Shown in pieces: positions 13,150-26,595 of a stretch of DNA of 64,000 nucleotides (positions are counted from its first letter, which is position 1; each line of letters opens with the position of its first letter). The notes beneath the pieces are model-generated. The model was given only the letters and a program-made list of their open reading frames with translations. It had not been told where the DNA came from and ran no database searches. The stretch covers positions 125,735,400 through 125,799,399 of the forward strand of contig NC_090943.1 of assembly GCF_040807025.1 (NCBI RefSeq), read 5' to 3'. Both the position numbers and the translations under genes were made by a program. Source of the stretch: Struthio camelus (lineage: Eukaryota; Chordata; Aves; Struthioniformes; Struthionidae).

Positions 13150-16100
13150 CATACCATTTCAAAATGCCTTCCTAAATTCATGAAAAAGCACTTTCCTCAT
13201 TTGTTTCTGTGAACAAATTTGTCCTATACAGACAATTTAACTGGTATTAAGAATTTTCCTAGGGACTTCTAGATTCAACATATTATGTAAATGATTGAAT
13301 TCATAACTTTTCTCCATCTCTAATGTAATTATAACTCTTCTCTGTGATATAGCAACAGACAGTTCTCTGCAAGGAGATGATCCTAATCAGGTTAACCTGA
13401 ATTTTGACATTGATTTGCATAGGAAAAAAATTGGGACTATGATTACTTATGCATAAAACAGCAGTTATCTGCCTCTGAGACATTTCCCACATTGGCATTG
13501 ATCCGTCACCTTGCTTGACTCTCCCAGCATCCAAACTGATCTTCTGAAGCAGTCTGATTTTCACATCACTGTTCTAAAGTCAGCAGCTACTACCTGTAGC
13601 TAATATAATATGACAACACTCCTCAATGACCCACTCCTAAAATGCCCTGAGTAATTGCCATTCTTGAACATTTAGAATTATGCATGCTGGGAAAATGTAA
13701 TTTGTAAGTATAGTTTCTGTTTTTCACAGAGTTCTCTTCAAACCTTTTTTCTTGAGGTCTCAGAGGTAATATGAGATCTGAGAATGTAAGTGCCTCAAAA
13801 CAAATAAGTTTCAAAACAATGTTGTCTTCTAAAGGAACATCCTTGAAAATATAATACAAGGAATTTTGACCAATTTGCCTTCAGTTCACCTGCAACTGAT
13901 ATAAGGTATATCACACTCAGTTCACATTACTTAAGCCATTCAGGTATGCCAGCATCTCATTAGAGTTACTCCTGAGCTTTGCAGGTAACTTTCCCAACAC
14001 AGCTCTATATTACAGAAGATGAATACTGACAAATAATGACACATTATCACTGTTTGTATTCTTCCAGGTGTCATCCTGCTGACCTGTTCTTTCTCTGAGT
14101 CACATATTTCTTTTGCAACAGCTCTTCTTCCATAACAGTCAGCTAACGTCCTACTTCCCCTTGTGCTTAAGTGCAAAGAGCCGAATTTTGCTGCCCTTTC
14201 TCCACATAAACAGCACTTTGCCACATAAAACTTGCCCTGAATCTGGTAAAACCACTTGTACAGTAAGGTGTTTCAGGAAACTCAAGTTAAGACACAGAAC
14301 GGAGCCCTTTCTGTTTAAATAGGGCTTAATTCTCAGGTACGCTCCACTACTGCCTGTTTACAGTGCTCTGATAGCATAAAAGGGCCTTGAAATGGGTGCG
14401 AATATGAATGACAGATAAAAATCTGGCCCATCCCACCCACATTTCTGTGTATGCGTACTAAAAAGAGATTTTGAGTTTGAAAGGCCAGGCGATGCCCCAT
14501 GTGAAGGAGCAATAGACTGTGTTCCAGCATAGGGAAGATGGGCAGTGAGTGACTGAATGGATGCAAGTGGTCATATATTATCAGGAGTAAAAACAATAAA
14601 CAGTCAATATTCTTCCTACTTAGCAGCAGTGCAAACGGCTAACAGCAGATGTTTGTATAGAAAAGAAGGAAAGTAAAATGCTCTATGTTTCCTATTTGTG
14701 GTCCCTAGACCGCTAGTGGAGGTCCATGAGACTGTAATAAGATTTCATACTGCTTTCTATCACAAATTTTAGAAGAGGTCATGTTTTTAATATCTGTTGA
14801 GACATGACTGGGGTCAACCAGGGCTCAAAGCTCAGTAGATTCCAGCAAGAGAAAGGTGTCACCTGAGAAGACTGGTGTCGAATGAAATAAAGTAATTTTC
14901 TACCGATGGTAGGCAATGTTATTTTATTTAGGTGAAGACAAAAAAGTTAAACACGAACCAAAGACAAGGGAGAAATCTAAAAGTGCCTTAAGGTAAACGC
15001 CTCTTCTAAAAACACCTGTGTCACCTCACCTGACTTTTCAGCACCTTTTGAGGTGAGAGAAAGCATGAAGGAAGGGAAAATTTTGCCTTTACCCTGAAAT
15101 CTTGAGACCGTGACTTGGTGAATCCCTCGAGCGATCAACTCACCATCTATCCACCATCAGACATTGGAGAGGGCTTTGTTTTATCAGAACTAAGAAACAC
15201 TGATGCCTCAATTTATTACAGAGAGTTTCTAAGGGTAGAATTCCTCTTTTCAGTCTGCAGACCACAGGAACAGGAGTTTCTAGAGAAATCTTCCAAAACG
15301 GTTAAAGAGGAAACCAGTAAATTTCCGTGTATTTGGGTAGAGCTAAGCTTTTACTCTCACTGCTCTTGAAAGCATCCTCTGCTTGTCGGAAGAAAAAAAG
15401 ATAGGTGTTCGATTGCATTAAATATAAATAATATGTATCATTGTCTTTATTCTGCATTGCAATATATATATATGTATTTCATAGTCTCCAGTAGAAATAA
15501 TTGAACGACCTCACACATAACAAAGTAAGTTAAACAGGAGCAGGAGAGAGTTTTGTTGGAATTAACATGGCCCCATTCATTTAACACTGCCTTTCTCCTG
15601 TTTGGCATATAAAGCTATTTAAAGGTCAGGTAAATCTTGGTTTAGATTCATTTTTCAGGGTTTTTAAAGAAACAGAAAAGAAATTAGGCAAAAATAAAAT
15701 TAAGAATTGTTCAAATGTCTTGAGAAATGGCCAAATTCCCAGATAATACTTAATTAGAGGCATAGCATATGATGATACACAATGCAATCAAGTACAGAAG
15801 GGTTTTAGACTAAATCCCTAAGCACATAGGTAGCACATGAAGGTAAATGGAGATAAATTTAGAACGAGACTGACAGAAGAAAACCCCAGAGATTAACTGT
15901 TGAATAGAGAAAGTAATACTAAGCTAAAAAAATCTAAGGAAAGAGATTCAGGACTTCTTGAGAGCGAATAAATGCACATGTCTCACAGGTAATATGACCA
16001 CACATTTTTTGTTGTTAAAATTTAGCTCCGTAACAGGGACCAGCTAGCCAAGCTTCACATTCAGCTTGCTTATATAAACTCACAGTTCATAGCAGGAGTT

Positions 16101-19100
16101 AGGTGCAGTCACTGGTCTTGAGGGGAAAGAATTCATTTGGAAGAACAGTGGAGATACTGCAAATGAGATAGACATCTACAAAAATGTTATACTAGAATAG
16201 GTGAAAACAGAACAAAAATGCGTTGGAAAATGGCCAAATTTTCCCATTTTGGTTATATCCAATTAGTGCTAAGCTTTCATTAGAAACCCTCTTTCAAAAG
16301 AAATGAAGGGTAATGTATTAAACAATGTCCATATTTTATGATCCTTTCATAGAACAGCTGGATGCTTTAAATTCACTGGCATTAAAAAAAAAAGTCATTA
16401 ATAATATATGCTGTAGCTTGTTACTCCTTTCAGCACTAACTGAGCTACAGAAAGGCAGCAATTTTGTCACCTAGAAGCGCTTGAATTATTGCTCTGCTCT
16501 CAGGGTAATTGATCCTGCATCTGAGTAAACCTTAGAGGATTCATCAGCAACTCACTCAGCACGTTCTATTTAGTACGGTCTTCAGTACCTTCCAGTGAAT
16601 TATCTTTTAGGCACCCACACTGAGATTTCATTACTCCCATTTCCAACTTTGAAAAAGTTGCATTCAGAGATTGCTTGAATCTTTCTTTCCTTGTACAGGG
16701 ATTCTTAAATTCAGACATGACACCTGAAGGAAAGTTAAAATACGTTTGTGAAAAACTGAGTGGAGACTATAGGCTTTTAGACGAACCAGAAAGCTGGGCT
16801 TTCATTCTTTTCTTTAACTATTCTGTCTAAAATCATGCCATAACAGTAAGGAGTAAGTGTAGAAAAATCTGGTCTTCTGATTTAGCATAGCTTTGTGAAA
16901 GCATTATTCTCTCACTGTTGGAGAGCAAGGGAAATGATATCCCCACTGTATTACACCTGAGGATGGTGCTGAGGTATCTGCAGAGATTCACAAAATGAGA
17001 CTGATGTTATAAATGACAAAACAGTACCTCCCTGGAGAAAATAGAGAGGTATTTCTGGAAGCCAATGTAAGAATAGTCAGTCTTTCAGTGCATTTATCTA
17101 AGTAACTGCAATTCACAGTTTAAGGCAAGAGAAGCAGTTAAAAAAAAAAAGCATTTTCAAAGAAAACTCACTTGCTATTTGTCTAGATACTTTCAATACA
17201 TAATGGGAGGGGGGGGTTAAAGAAAGAGTGCTGATCTGTTGGTCTTCGCCAACATATGTTCTTTCGTAAGTCCTGCTAGTGGATGGGCTATATAATACTT
17301 TCTGCAGTAAAGAAAATGTTTTATATACACACCTGCTAGAGTTTGAGGCAAAGATGGACCTTTACCCAGAAATCAATCATATTACGGTTAGTTACCCTTT
17401 TCCTCATTAGCAGAACTGGCTGTAGAGCAAACATCTGGTCCAGACACATGGATCTTTAATCAGACATGGCAATAATTTGTTTTCCAATTTTCCATAACAT
17501 CAAAATATATCACCAAGAACATAGCTTAGAGTAACCCTTCTGCTCTGTATTTTCCCCTGTGAAAAGAAATGTAGTTAAGGCTGCAATCAAAAAGGAAGGA
17601 TGAAGGAGGGCTCAAAAGATGAAGCTGAAAAGTGTGTGTCCAGCTCATAACCGCTTGCTGATAGAAATGTGATAGTTACTTATGTTAGTCAAGTCTGTAC
17701 CAACCACTTCAAGAGATCCTGGTGCTAGTCCAGTCCTTTGAGCACACACAATACACACCTACTGCTGCTCACCTATAATTCAATACCAAATTGTTATGTA
17801 ACACTGTTTGAGGGAGATGAAAATCAAGGTTATGCCCATTTTGTTGACTGAGGAATGGAAACAGAGAAAGTAGTTGATTTGAGGATCCAGAAAGAACTAA
17901 TATCAAAAAAAAAAAAAAAGATTATACTTTAGGAATTTGTGCTCTGAGTAACAGAAACACTACCAGCTTCCTTCACCAAAGTAAGTTTCATCCCCAGTAT
18001 TTTCAGTGTGAATACTTAGCACCTAGTAACATATTGCATATATAAAAATTCATCTTCTGTTCACCTCTTTTCCTAATTTTGTAGCTATCCAGTAAAAGTT
18101 TAACTTACATGTCATTTTATCTAGTTCTCCATGAACTTTCCTTTCTGGCCATACGATTAGAATTGAGACTCAGCATCCTCTGAAGGAGGGGACAACCAGG
18201 AGTTCAACATCCCCGAAAGATACTAGGTGGACCACCTGTGAGAACTGATTTAAAAAATCTCTAAGATGGATATCTAAAAGAAATTGAAATAATCCTCTGA
18301 GAATGCCTTTGTCTCTATGTAACTGTATACGGGATCCTAGACACCCACCCGAGACATAAATTTTGATGGCTAATTGTAAGAAGCAGCCTCACACCTAAGT
18401 GAAGCGAGACTAAGACCAGATTATGCAAGAATCTAGTCAGCAAAAGGATAAGTTTCCTGTCTGTCATAAACCACTTACTTTAACCTTTTCCTAAAAGGAT
18501 CAAATATCATGTTAACGCTATAAATGTATGTCTGATAAATCCTCAATCACTGCTTATTTTTTGGTAACAGTTGGATGATATCAATCCTAGGAATTTTTTT
18601 TTTTTTTAATAATGTAAATATCTAACAGGAATAAGAATGAAACAAGCAAATCATTTCACATAGACCACTGAATAAGTTTTAGATAGCAGTGACTTCAACC
18701 TATTACTGACATGGCTAGAAGGGGACTAATGACTGAGATGAGAAAGATTCTTTATGACATTTGCAATCCTTTTGCCCTCTTCTTTCCTCACTTACGATCT
18801 TTCTAACACTACAATCAGCGAAAGAGGTTAAGGAAAGAAAGATGGCTCCTAATACAGTAATTTTATTTCCCATTGGACACAGTGCTTCAAAACTTCAACT
18901 TTTAACTACATTTCATTTCTAGAAGTCATATGCCAGATTATTTATTTTTCAGAGAGCAGCTTAAGTCATCTGAACAACGTGAGCAATTTCCTTTACCCCA
19001 TGCCTTCAGATATTTGCAGTAATCACATAGGTACCAGCTCTTCCATTATTTTCTAGCTCATCATCTTTACTATCATTTTGACTCAGAGCTCATTTCTTCG

Positions 19101-22100
19101 ATGTATAATAATTTGTTGTGAGACTATGAGATGTCTAGGGACAGAAATATCTTCATCATCTAATGTGCAACATGATCTACATGTCAGAAAGAAATGGTAA
19201 AGTATTATTTCTGCTTCCTCTCAACCATCTCTCTTGCACAGAAGTCAGATTGTTACCATTCAAATTGCAGCACGGGATTTATTTCACATCAAAGAAACTT
19301 CATTTTGTTTAACATCAGGCAAGATGAATTATATCTTGACCTTTGTGGTGTAAAATCTATATTCTACGTTGTATAGAGTTTTTAAAGTCCAGCTCACATT
19401 GTTACCTGCTTTTTCGCTCGCTTTAGAAAAGCATCACCTGGAATGTAAGATTTGAGATCTACATGTAAGACTTCTTTCGTGTCTCTTTTTCTTGCTCTGG
19501 TTTATTTTTAGTCTTTCCTACTACTTTTCTTTTTGTCTTTTGTATGAAAGGGGTCTGAACATAATCAAACAAGACAGACCGTCTTTCCATTCCATGGTAA
19601 ACATGTGACCTGAATGTTAGCAAATGCGAGTTTGCTGCGTCTTGAATTGGTTGCCAAGAGCACCTAGTGCATCTGTCATTCCAGCTAGCAAAGTTGCAAG
19701 TTAAAAATCAGCATCAACAATAAAAACTGCAATGTCAACTTTTGTTTTCTCTCCTGTTTGTCTTGTTTTGTTCCCAGGAAAGAGGTATCAGAATATAACA
19801 CCCAGAAAAAGCAATAGCTTGAGTCCCATCTGAAATTTCTCATTTTCCAAAAAGGTTTTTAATATCAGCTCTAGAGTGATCTAATGGACGGAAGAGTTCC
19901 TTCTAAAATTCCAGTATATAAAGAGTGAAAGTTATTAGGGGACACTGTTGAAATAAAAATGTTTTACTTTTTTATTGCAATATGTATTTTTACATCTGTA
20001 TTTTCTATTTTAAAGCTTATATTTCAAAACTTCATTTAATCATTTCAAATGCTTTATTTATTTTTCCTCTTTTTTCTATATCTTTATTAAATGTTATCAT
20101 AATTATAGTGGCAATTGTCTGCCATAAAACTAAGCGGGCCAAAGTTTTCATGCTGAAACTTCAAATCCTTAATATCATACAGTGACAGTCAGGTTAACAT
20201 GTCTGACCATTTAGGAACATTAATTTCATCAAAATTAACTAAAATTAAGTTTATATTTTAAAATCATACGCATTTGTGGGGATGTGGGTATTCATGCCCG
20301 GAGTGATAAAAGGCAATATTGATCTCTATTACAAATTGTCCATTTTAAACTGACTTTGCTCCATCACATAGTATACTCCCTCAGCAATCCCTGTGACAGT
20401 TTTGACAGTCAATCTCCATCTGATATTTGCTTACCTTTCTTATAACTGCCCTCATGCTTTATGCCTTCTCCCCCTACCCTCACAACGCTTGCTCTTTCCG
20501 TTACGCACAGCCACAGCAATATTTTAATTGAAAAGGCATCCTCAAGATCGTCTTTCTCCTCAGTGCATAACAAGTGTGAATCACTCATCCTAGTGTCTAA
20601 TTTTCCCCTTCATTTAAAATTACTGAGCTTCTGAGAATTTTACAATATGCTAGTGATCAGCTGTTTCCAAGTTTTTAGGGGAAATTATGTTTCAGGCATC
20701 TCTGCCTGGGAATTCTCCATCTTCGGTGAAGGTGTGAGCCATGCCTGTGTGCTACCAGCCTGCCGGGAGGGGAACTCGCCATCCCACCCTCTGCTCCTTC
20801 CACACTCTTACAGTCATTGGGAGATAATAAATGCAGGCGGTTCAAAAGGAAGTGATGGTGCAGCCAGTCGGTGGGATAATGAGATAAGTACTACAGCATA
20901 CACTATGCAATGGACTTCCCAAAATTTATGAGATTTGTAGTTTTCCTACCACACTCACTCTGCAAACCTTGCCATAGCTGAGATCAGCTGAAGCATTCCC
21001 ACTAGAGCTCATCTATCGTAAGAGATGGTCTTTGTTTGATGCAACATCCTTCACAATAAATACTGTTTGATAATAAAAAGATTTTATGTTGAAGGTCTAA
21101 AATGAATAAGCGATTGATTTTCCTGTGAAAAGGCTTGTTCTCTCATACCAACTTCTTGAAGTATTTGTTACTATTACTTGTTTCATCCTGTTCAATATAA
21201 AACTACAAATCTGCCCAGAGAATGATGTTTTTCTGCATTTCTGAAAATGTCTGGTACACTTCTGGCCCCTGCAAGATAGGAATAATAATAACTGCTAAAC
21301 AGTAGCCTCCAGCCATAGAGTAGCTTGCAAGTTAATGTTGAATTTACATGTCTCTGTGCAACATAATCTTGAATTTCAATTTGCAAGGTACATTAGAAAT
21401 AGGAGAAGACTAAAAAGCTAAAAAAACAGGATTTTTCCTTCCTCAAAGCCAAAAGAGGCTTTTCAAAATTATCTGGTGTTTGTTTTAACATAAATATAAT
21501 ACAGTGCAATAATAGTAATTTAAAAATAAAAATGCATGTTGCTACTTCATAAAGAAGAGTGACACCATCTATATATACGTAAGGCTATCAAGTATACCAG
21601 TATTTCAAAGTCTACTTCTAACAGAGAAGAAAAGATTGCTACAATTTTGGCTTGCTGACTACAAGCTTAGCACAATGCAAAAGTTCACTTAAGTGTGGCA
21701 GTACTGAACATTAGCATCCTGGCACTTGCTGAAGCACAGGGTGTACTCATTTGCATATCAATGCACCACATGTTTCTCCAAGACAAAGCTGTTTCATACC
21801 ACTGCTGCTATTTGAACTTTGGAAACAAATAGAAAGGTTTCTGTATTATTGTTAAAAACAATGAAATTTTCATGCTTTGTGCAGGGCATACAGTTATTGT
21901 ACACTGCCCTTTATCAAGCTGTATTAGCGATTGCCAAGGGAGCATATTGTGACAGAGCTGCCTAGTGCTGGAAAGACAAGCATTACTTTATATTCAGAAC
22001 ACAGGGTTGTGCAAGTAACAGTGATGCCTCCCATCCGGATCTAGCAGAAGGTAATGTTCACCGTAACTTTGTTAGCTGGCTTAGTAAGCCTATAACAAAA

Positions 22101-22116
22101 CCCGGGAACTGACAGT

Positions 22117-22153
22117 AAAGTGAGATTAAGGTGATTTGTCCAAGGTCACACAG
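22117..22153 (-). repeat. MIR/L2-like ancient repeat scrap
   Basis: The stretch contains AAGGTCACACAGG preceded by GTGATTTGTCC. This matches the very common GTGACTTGCCCAAGGTCACACAG block of mammalian-wide interspersed repeats and L2 ends in their reverse orientation. The fragment is short and degenerate, so the family cannot be settled without alignment. Confidence 0.6.
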
Positions 22154-22952
22154 GAAAAAAAAGTGAGATCATTAAGAATGGAGTCTGGAGTCCCACTTAC
22201 ATATGTTAACAAGACCGAGCTGCTTCTTTTCTCCATAGAGAAAGAAATATTTTTGAAACCTCTCACAAATCAATATTAAAAAAATACCGTGTCATACAAA
22301 ACAGCAAGCTGCATTAAGAGAGAAATACAAAACCTTCCACAAAGGCAGTATCAAATGATCAGAAGGTCTGCCATGCCAAATTATGACTCAGGACACAACT
22401 CTGTCCAGCAAGTCACCTCTGGAAAAGAAATACCTCTTCTGTGCACGTTTCACAGAGATCTGAAAAGGAAAGTAAGTGAATGTTTCAGTCACGTAAAACA
22501 AAAAACATTTTAAATCACTTCTTGTAGCTAAGAGCAAACTAATCATTTTTAAACTTGAAGCTTCGAGTGCATGTAATGAAGTCATTATTGCACATGAATA
22601 TGACTCCTCAATCAAAATGCCATAATAATTTTACTTAGATTGAAAAGAAACCACTGCAGACTACTATTCAATTAACAGTAATTCTTTATTCTCTGCTCCC
22701 TGGGTTGTCCTTACAATTTTCTTTTTCTACCACATTGATTACAGGGGAAAAAAAATCAGAAAGTATTTGGAAGCACGTTCAAAGATTACCTGTCACTTCC
22801 AACAAGTTGAATTTTATTCTATCACTCAACACCAACTGAGAGAACAAACTTTGCTCCCACACTCTTTGAAGAGTAGATGCTTTTAATAAAACAGGAATAG
22901 ACACTGTATCTTCTTGTTCTGTAGCAACAATAGGATCATGGGCCACTAAACT

Positions 22953-24373
22953 CACAGAATGGCTGAAGTTGGAAGGGACCTCTGAAGTCCAGTTCATCCC
23001 CTTGCTCAAAGCAGGGTCAGCTAGAGCAGGTTGCTCAGGGCCGCATCCAGTCAGGCTTTGAATATATCCAAGGATGAAGACTCCACAACCACTTTGGGCC
23101 ACCTGTTCCTGAGTTCAAGCACCCTCACAGTGAAAAATATTTAAACTGAATTTCCTGTTTTTCAGTTTGTGCCTGTTGCCTCTCATCCTGGTATTGGGCA
23201 CCACTAAGAAGAGTCTGGCTCCATCTGCTTTACCCCCCACCCCTCTCAGCTATTCATACAAATTGGTAAGATCCCTCTGAGCCTTCTCTTCTCCAGGCTA
23301 AATAGCCTCAGCTCTCTCAGCCTCACCTCGTATGACAGATGCTCCACGCTCACCTTTGCAGCCCTTAGCAATATGTCCATATCTTTTTTGTAGTGGACCC
23401 AGCACTCCAGATGTGTCTCACCAATAGAGTAGAGGGGAAGGATCACCTCTTTCAAGACCTGCTGGCAACGCTCTGCCTAATGCAGCCCAGGATACTGTTG
23501 GCGTTCTTTGTCACAAGGACACATTGCTGCCTCATGGTCAACTTGTCCACCAAGATTCTCAGGACCTACTCTGCAAAGCTGCTCTCCAGCTAGTTGATCC
23601 CCAGTCTATACTGCTGCGTGGAGTTATTCCTCCCCAGGTGCAGGACTTTGCATTTCCCTTTGTTGAACTTAATGAGCTTCCTGGTAGCTCATTTCTGCAG
23701 CTTATGAAGGTCCCTGTGAATGGCCACACACCCAGCTGGTGTATCAACCATTCCTTCCAGTTTTGTATCATCTGCAAACTTGCTAAGGGTACGCTCTGTC
23801 TCATCGCCCAGATCATTAATGAAGATGTATCAACCCTGGGGAATACCACTAGTGACTGGCATGCAGCTGGACTTTGTGATGCTGATCACAACCCTCTGAG
23901 CCTAGCAATTCAGCCAGTTTTCAGTCCAGCTCAGTGTCTATTTATGTAGCTCATGCTTCATCGTTTTGTCCATGAGGATATTATGGGAGAAAGTGTCAAA
24001 AGCCTTACTAAAGTCAAGATAAACAACATCCACCGCTCTCCACTCATCCACCAAGCGAGGTATCTTATCATAGAAGGCTATCAGGTTAGTTAAGCAAGAC
24101 GTCCCCTTCGTAAATCCACGATGACTATTTCAAGTCACCTTCTTGACCTTCATATATTTGGAAATGGTTTCCAGGTTTATTTGCTCCATCACCTACCCAG
24201 GGGCTCAGGTGAAGCCAGTAGCTTCCTGTATCCTCCTTCTTGCCTTTCCTGAAGAAAGGAGTGACATTTGCTTTACTGCAGCCCTCTCCCCCAACTGCCA
24301 TTACGTTCCAAGGACAACTGAAAATGGCCTCGCAATGATATCAGCCAGCTGCCTCAGCATTCACAGGTGCACA
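22953..24373 (-). mobile_element. CR1 LINE, 5'-truncated copy with decayed RT C-terminus
   Basis: This is about 1.4 kb of CR1 on the minus strand. The 3' end is at the left, with one CACAGAAT unit at 22953-22960 followed by the GGAAGGGACCTCTG block. Rightward it continues into the reverse-transcriptase reading frame. At 23246-23455 the minus strand still encodes residues typical of the CR1 ORF2 C-terminus, such as EVILPLYS, DMDILLRAAK, EHLSYEVRLRELRLFSLEKR. Farther right, the complement of the RT core can be followed to about 24373, where similarity ends. Stops and frameshifts break the frame repeatedly, so this is a dead copy. The plus-strand open frame at 23524-23949 is an antisense by-product. 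Confidence 0.93.
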
Positions 24374-26116
24374 GGAAACAGAGACACATCACAGTCGCAT
24401 TTTGAATTGCACCTAGTGAGACATTGAGCCAGGCACTTGTGATAGACAGCAGTTCCCAGATCCTACCTTCCACGGAGCTCAAAAGCCAGGGTGGCAACCT
24501 CAAACAAAACCAAGAGAACACTAATAAGGAGATGAAGAAACATTTAACTTTTTGAGAGTCTTTTAGATCTTGATCAGTTTCTACCAGGACACTTAATGAC
24601 TAAATAAGGAAAGAAAATTTAAAACAACCCCACTGGCATACCAGATTGTTACACAAGAGTGTTATTTTGAAGCCAAAGCAAGAAATACCCAGCTAGGACA
24701 GGGGCTGACAATGCTGATGGTGAAGGTAAAAAGGAAAGAAGAAGGCAGGACAGCGTTTTGTAGACAGAAGCTAATGTTATACCTCAAGTCTTGTTTTAAA
24801 AGCCACACTTGCAGTTCACTCATCTGAAAATGCTGGCCATTAAGCCCTCAAGCTTCTATACCCACAAGCAGTCCCTGAGAGAGAAAAACTTCCTATAACT
24901 CAAGGTAGATCTAGCCTGTGATGGGTACGAATTCCTTACTCCTTAGAGGCTGCTGCTTCTGCTTTCTTACTGGAGGACTCCAGTCCAAGAGAGAAGCACA
25001 GTGGATGCAATTGAATAGAAAATAGGTAAGTCCTATCTGTGCCTCTACGAATTGTCAAAATAATGCACAGCAGCTGAACTATACCTGTGAATCTGGTATT
25101 GTATAAAAAGTCTATTATCAGGATACCCCTTTGAAACCAATTTAGAAATAAAACCATACTATGAATAAAGTTTATGGCAGGCATCAGAAGATAATATATA
25201 GGTCTTGCCAAACTAATAGCAATCAGCCAGGAGAAAAAATGTGGCAATCGGTATTTCACAGCTGAGTGCTTTAGACAAGAAATAAAAATCAAGATTCAAG
25301 TGTGAAATTCAAAACAAAAGTAGAACAGAAGTCCTAGAAATGATATAAGATCCAGAGTTAACAAAGAACTGAACTTGGGTGGATCCTAATCCTCAATGTG
25401 ATATTTTGAACTCTGAATAAGGAGCGCAGTTTTCCGGGAGCTTATACTGCATGAATGAGATACCTCATGATGATTTCAAAGTAGGCTAAAACACAGTCAG
25501 CCACAGAGCATGAAGTCACCTAAAATCAGAACAAACCTGCAAACTAGCCAGCAACTGATTTTTAATCCTATCCATGACTTTCCCTCCATCTCCTCCACCG
25601 GAGATCTGAAACTGCATACAGTCTCCCAAGGACAGTAGGTCTCAACGGGTAGGTGTAAAAAGTCAAGTTTTTCAGCCCTCTAAAAGCCAAGGTACCTATG
25701 CACATGTTTTAAAATAGCATCTCACAAAAATAGGACAAGACACACACACGCGCACACAGATACATATGCTAATGCAGTATCTATGAGGTGGAAATACCTT
25801 AGAATGAAATGGTAACTGATTAAAGGATTTCAGGATTACAACTCAGGACTTGGATGCCCATATTTTATGAAATTCCCACTTTCAACTATAAGTCTGCTTT
25901 CAGAATATCCAATTGTACTTCTTTAATATTTTGTAGTTTTTGAAACTGGAAGGAATTACGGAAATAATAAGGAGAAATTCCTCAGGAGAAATCCCATCAC
26001 TTCTAATGCTGCAGGTTCTACAGCTAAGAAACGAAACTGGCTTTTTTGTTTTTTAAATTAATGTACCTCAAGTAACAGATTTCACAGTATCCTGAGAGAG
26101 AAATACCCAAATCCCA

Positions 26117-26220
26117 TTGAAATATAATGGGATTAAATGCCTGAATTCTTTTAAAATACAATGGAATTTGAGTGCCTATATCCAATTGAAATGTAATGAG
26201 ATCTGAGTGCCTAAATCCCA
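26117..26220 (+). repeat. degenerate tandem repeat, about 3 x 34-35 bp
   Basis: Three diverged units begin near 26117, 26151 and 26186. Each carries a TTgAAAT.yAATGrgAT core followed by a TGCCT motif about 10 to 12 bases later. The first unit overlaps an inverted repeat, ATCCCATT (26111-26118) with AATGGGAT (26126-26133). Only about three copies remain and they differ by several substitutions, so the array is old. Confidence 0.65.
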
Positions 26221-26569
26221 TAACCTGATTGAAAATCCTACCCTGAGTGTTTCACATGATCAGGAGTGCAGGTGGGACTTTGAGAAATATATTGAATTAT
26301 GCCTCAAATCACATAACAGAAGCGACACTTAATTTAATAACAGATTATCCCAAAGTTGTCACCTATAGGATTATTTGTATTTTAACAATAGAAACTGGAG
26401 TTGCTCGACTGCAATATTGTGTTATACAGAGTAGCAATTCCTGCATTCTTCTTCCCAGCAGAGGAAGTGTGTGCACAGAGGTTGCACAAAGTCCTCTTTT
26501 GCGTTAATAGGCTTTTCTGATTCTGCAAGCCCTATCCTCTAAACAAGGTTAAATTAAATGTGATTAAAT

Positions 26570-26595
26570 TAATGCTAGCTAAGCAGCTAGCATTA
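26570..26595. repeat. perfect inverted repeat, 11-bp arms, 4-base loop
   Basis: TAATGCTAGCT (26570-26580) and AGCTAGCATTA (26585-26595) pair exactly around AAGC. It lies at the 3' end of the minus-strand open frame at 26593-27174. Confidence 0.9.

Larger units (their letters stand above)
11607..22952. other. intergenic DNA, no gene recognised
   Basis: About 11 kb of AT-rich sequence with only short open frames (all below 100 codons) and no recognisable protein similarity. Small structures seen: a direct 16-bp duplication at 12242-12273, a perfect hairpin at 13124-13149, a TA-rich run near 15463-15475, an A-run at 17906-17919, a T-run near 18593-18607 and a MIR/L2-like scrap at 22117-22153. 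An ATTTGCAT octamer lies at 21749-21756, but a single 8-mer means little. Confidence 0.55.

Noticed and set aside
23524-23949. 141-codon + strand frame
   Set aside because: It lies wholly inside the minus-strand CR1 copy and is the reverse complement of its reverse-transcriptase region.
25741-25758. CA repeat as a microsatellite marker
   Set aside because: It is short and interrupted (CACACACACGCGCACACA), so it is unlikely to be notable.
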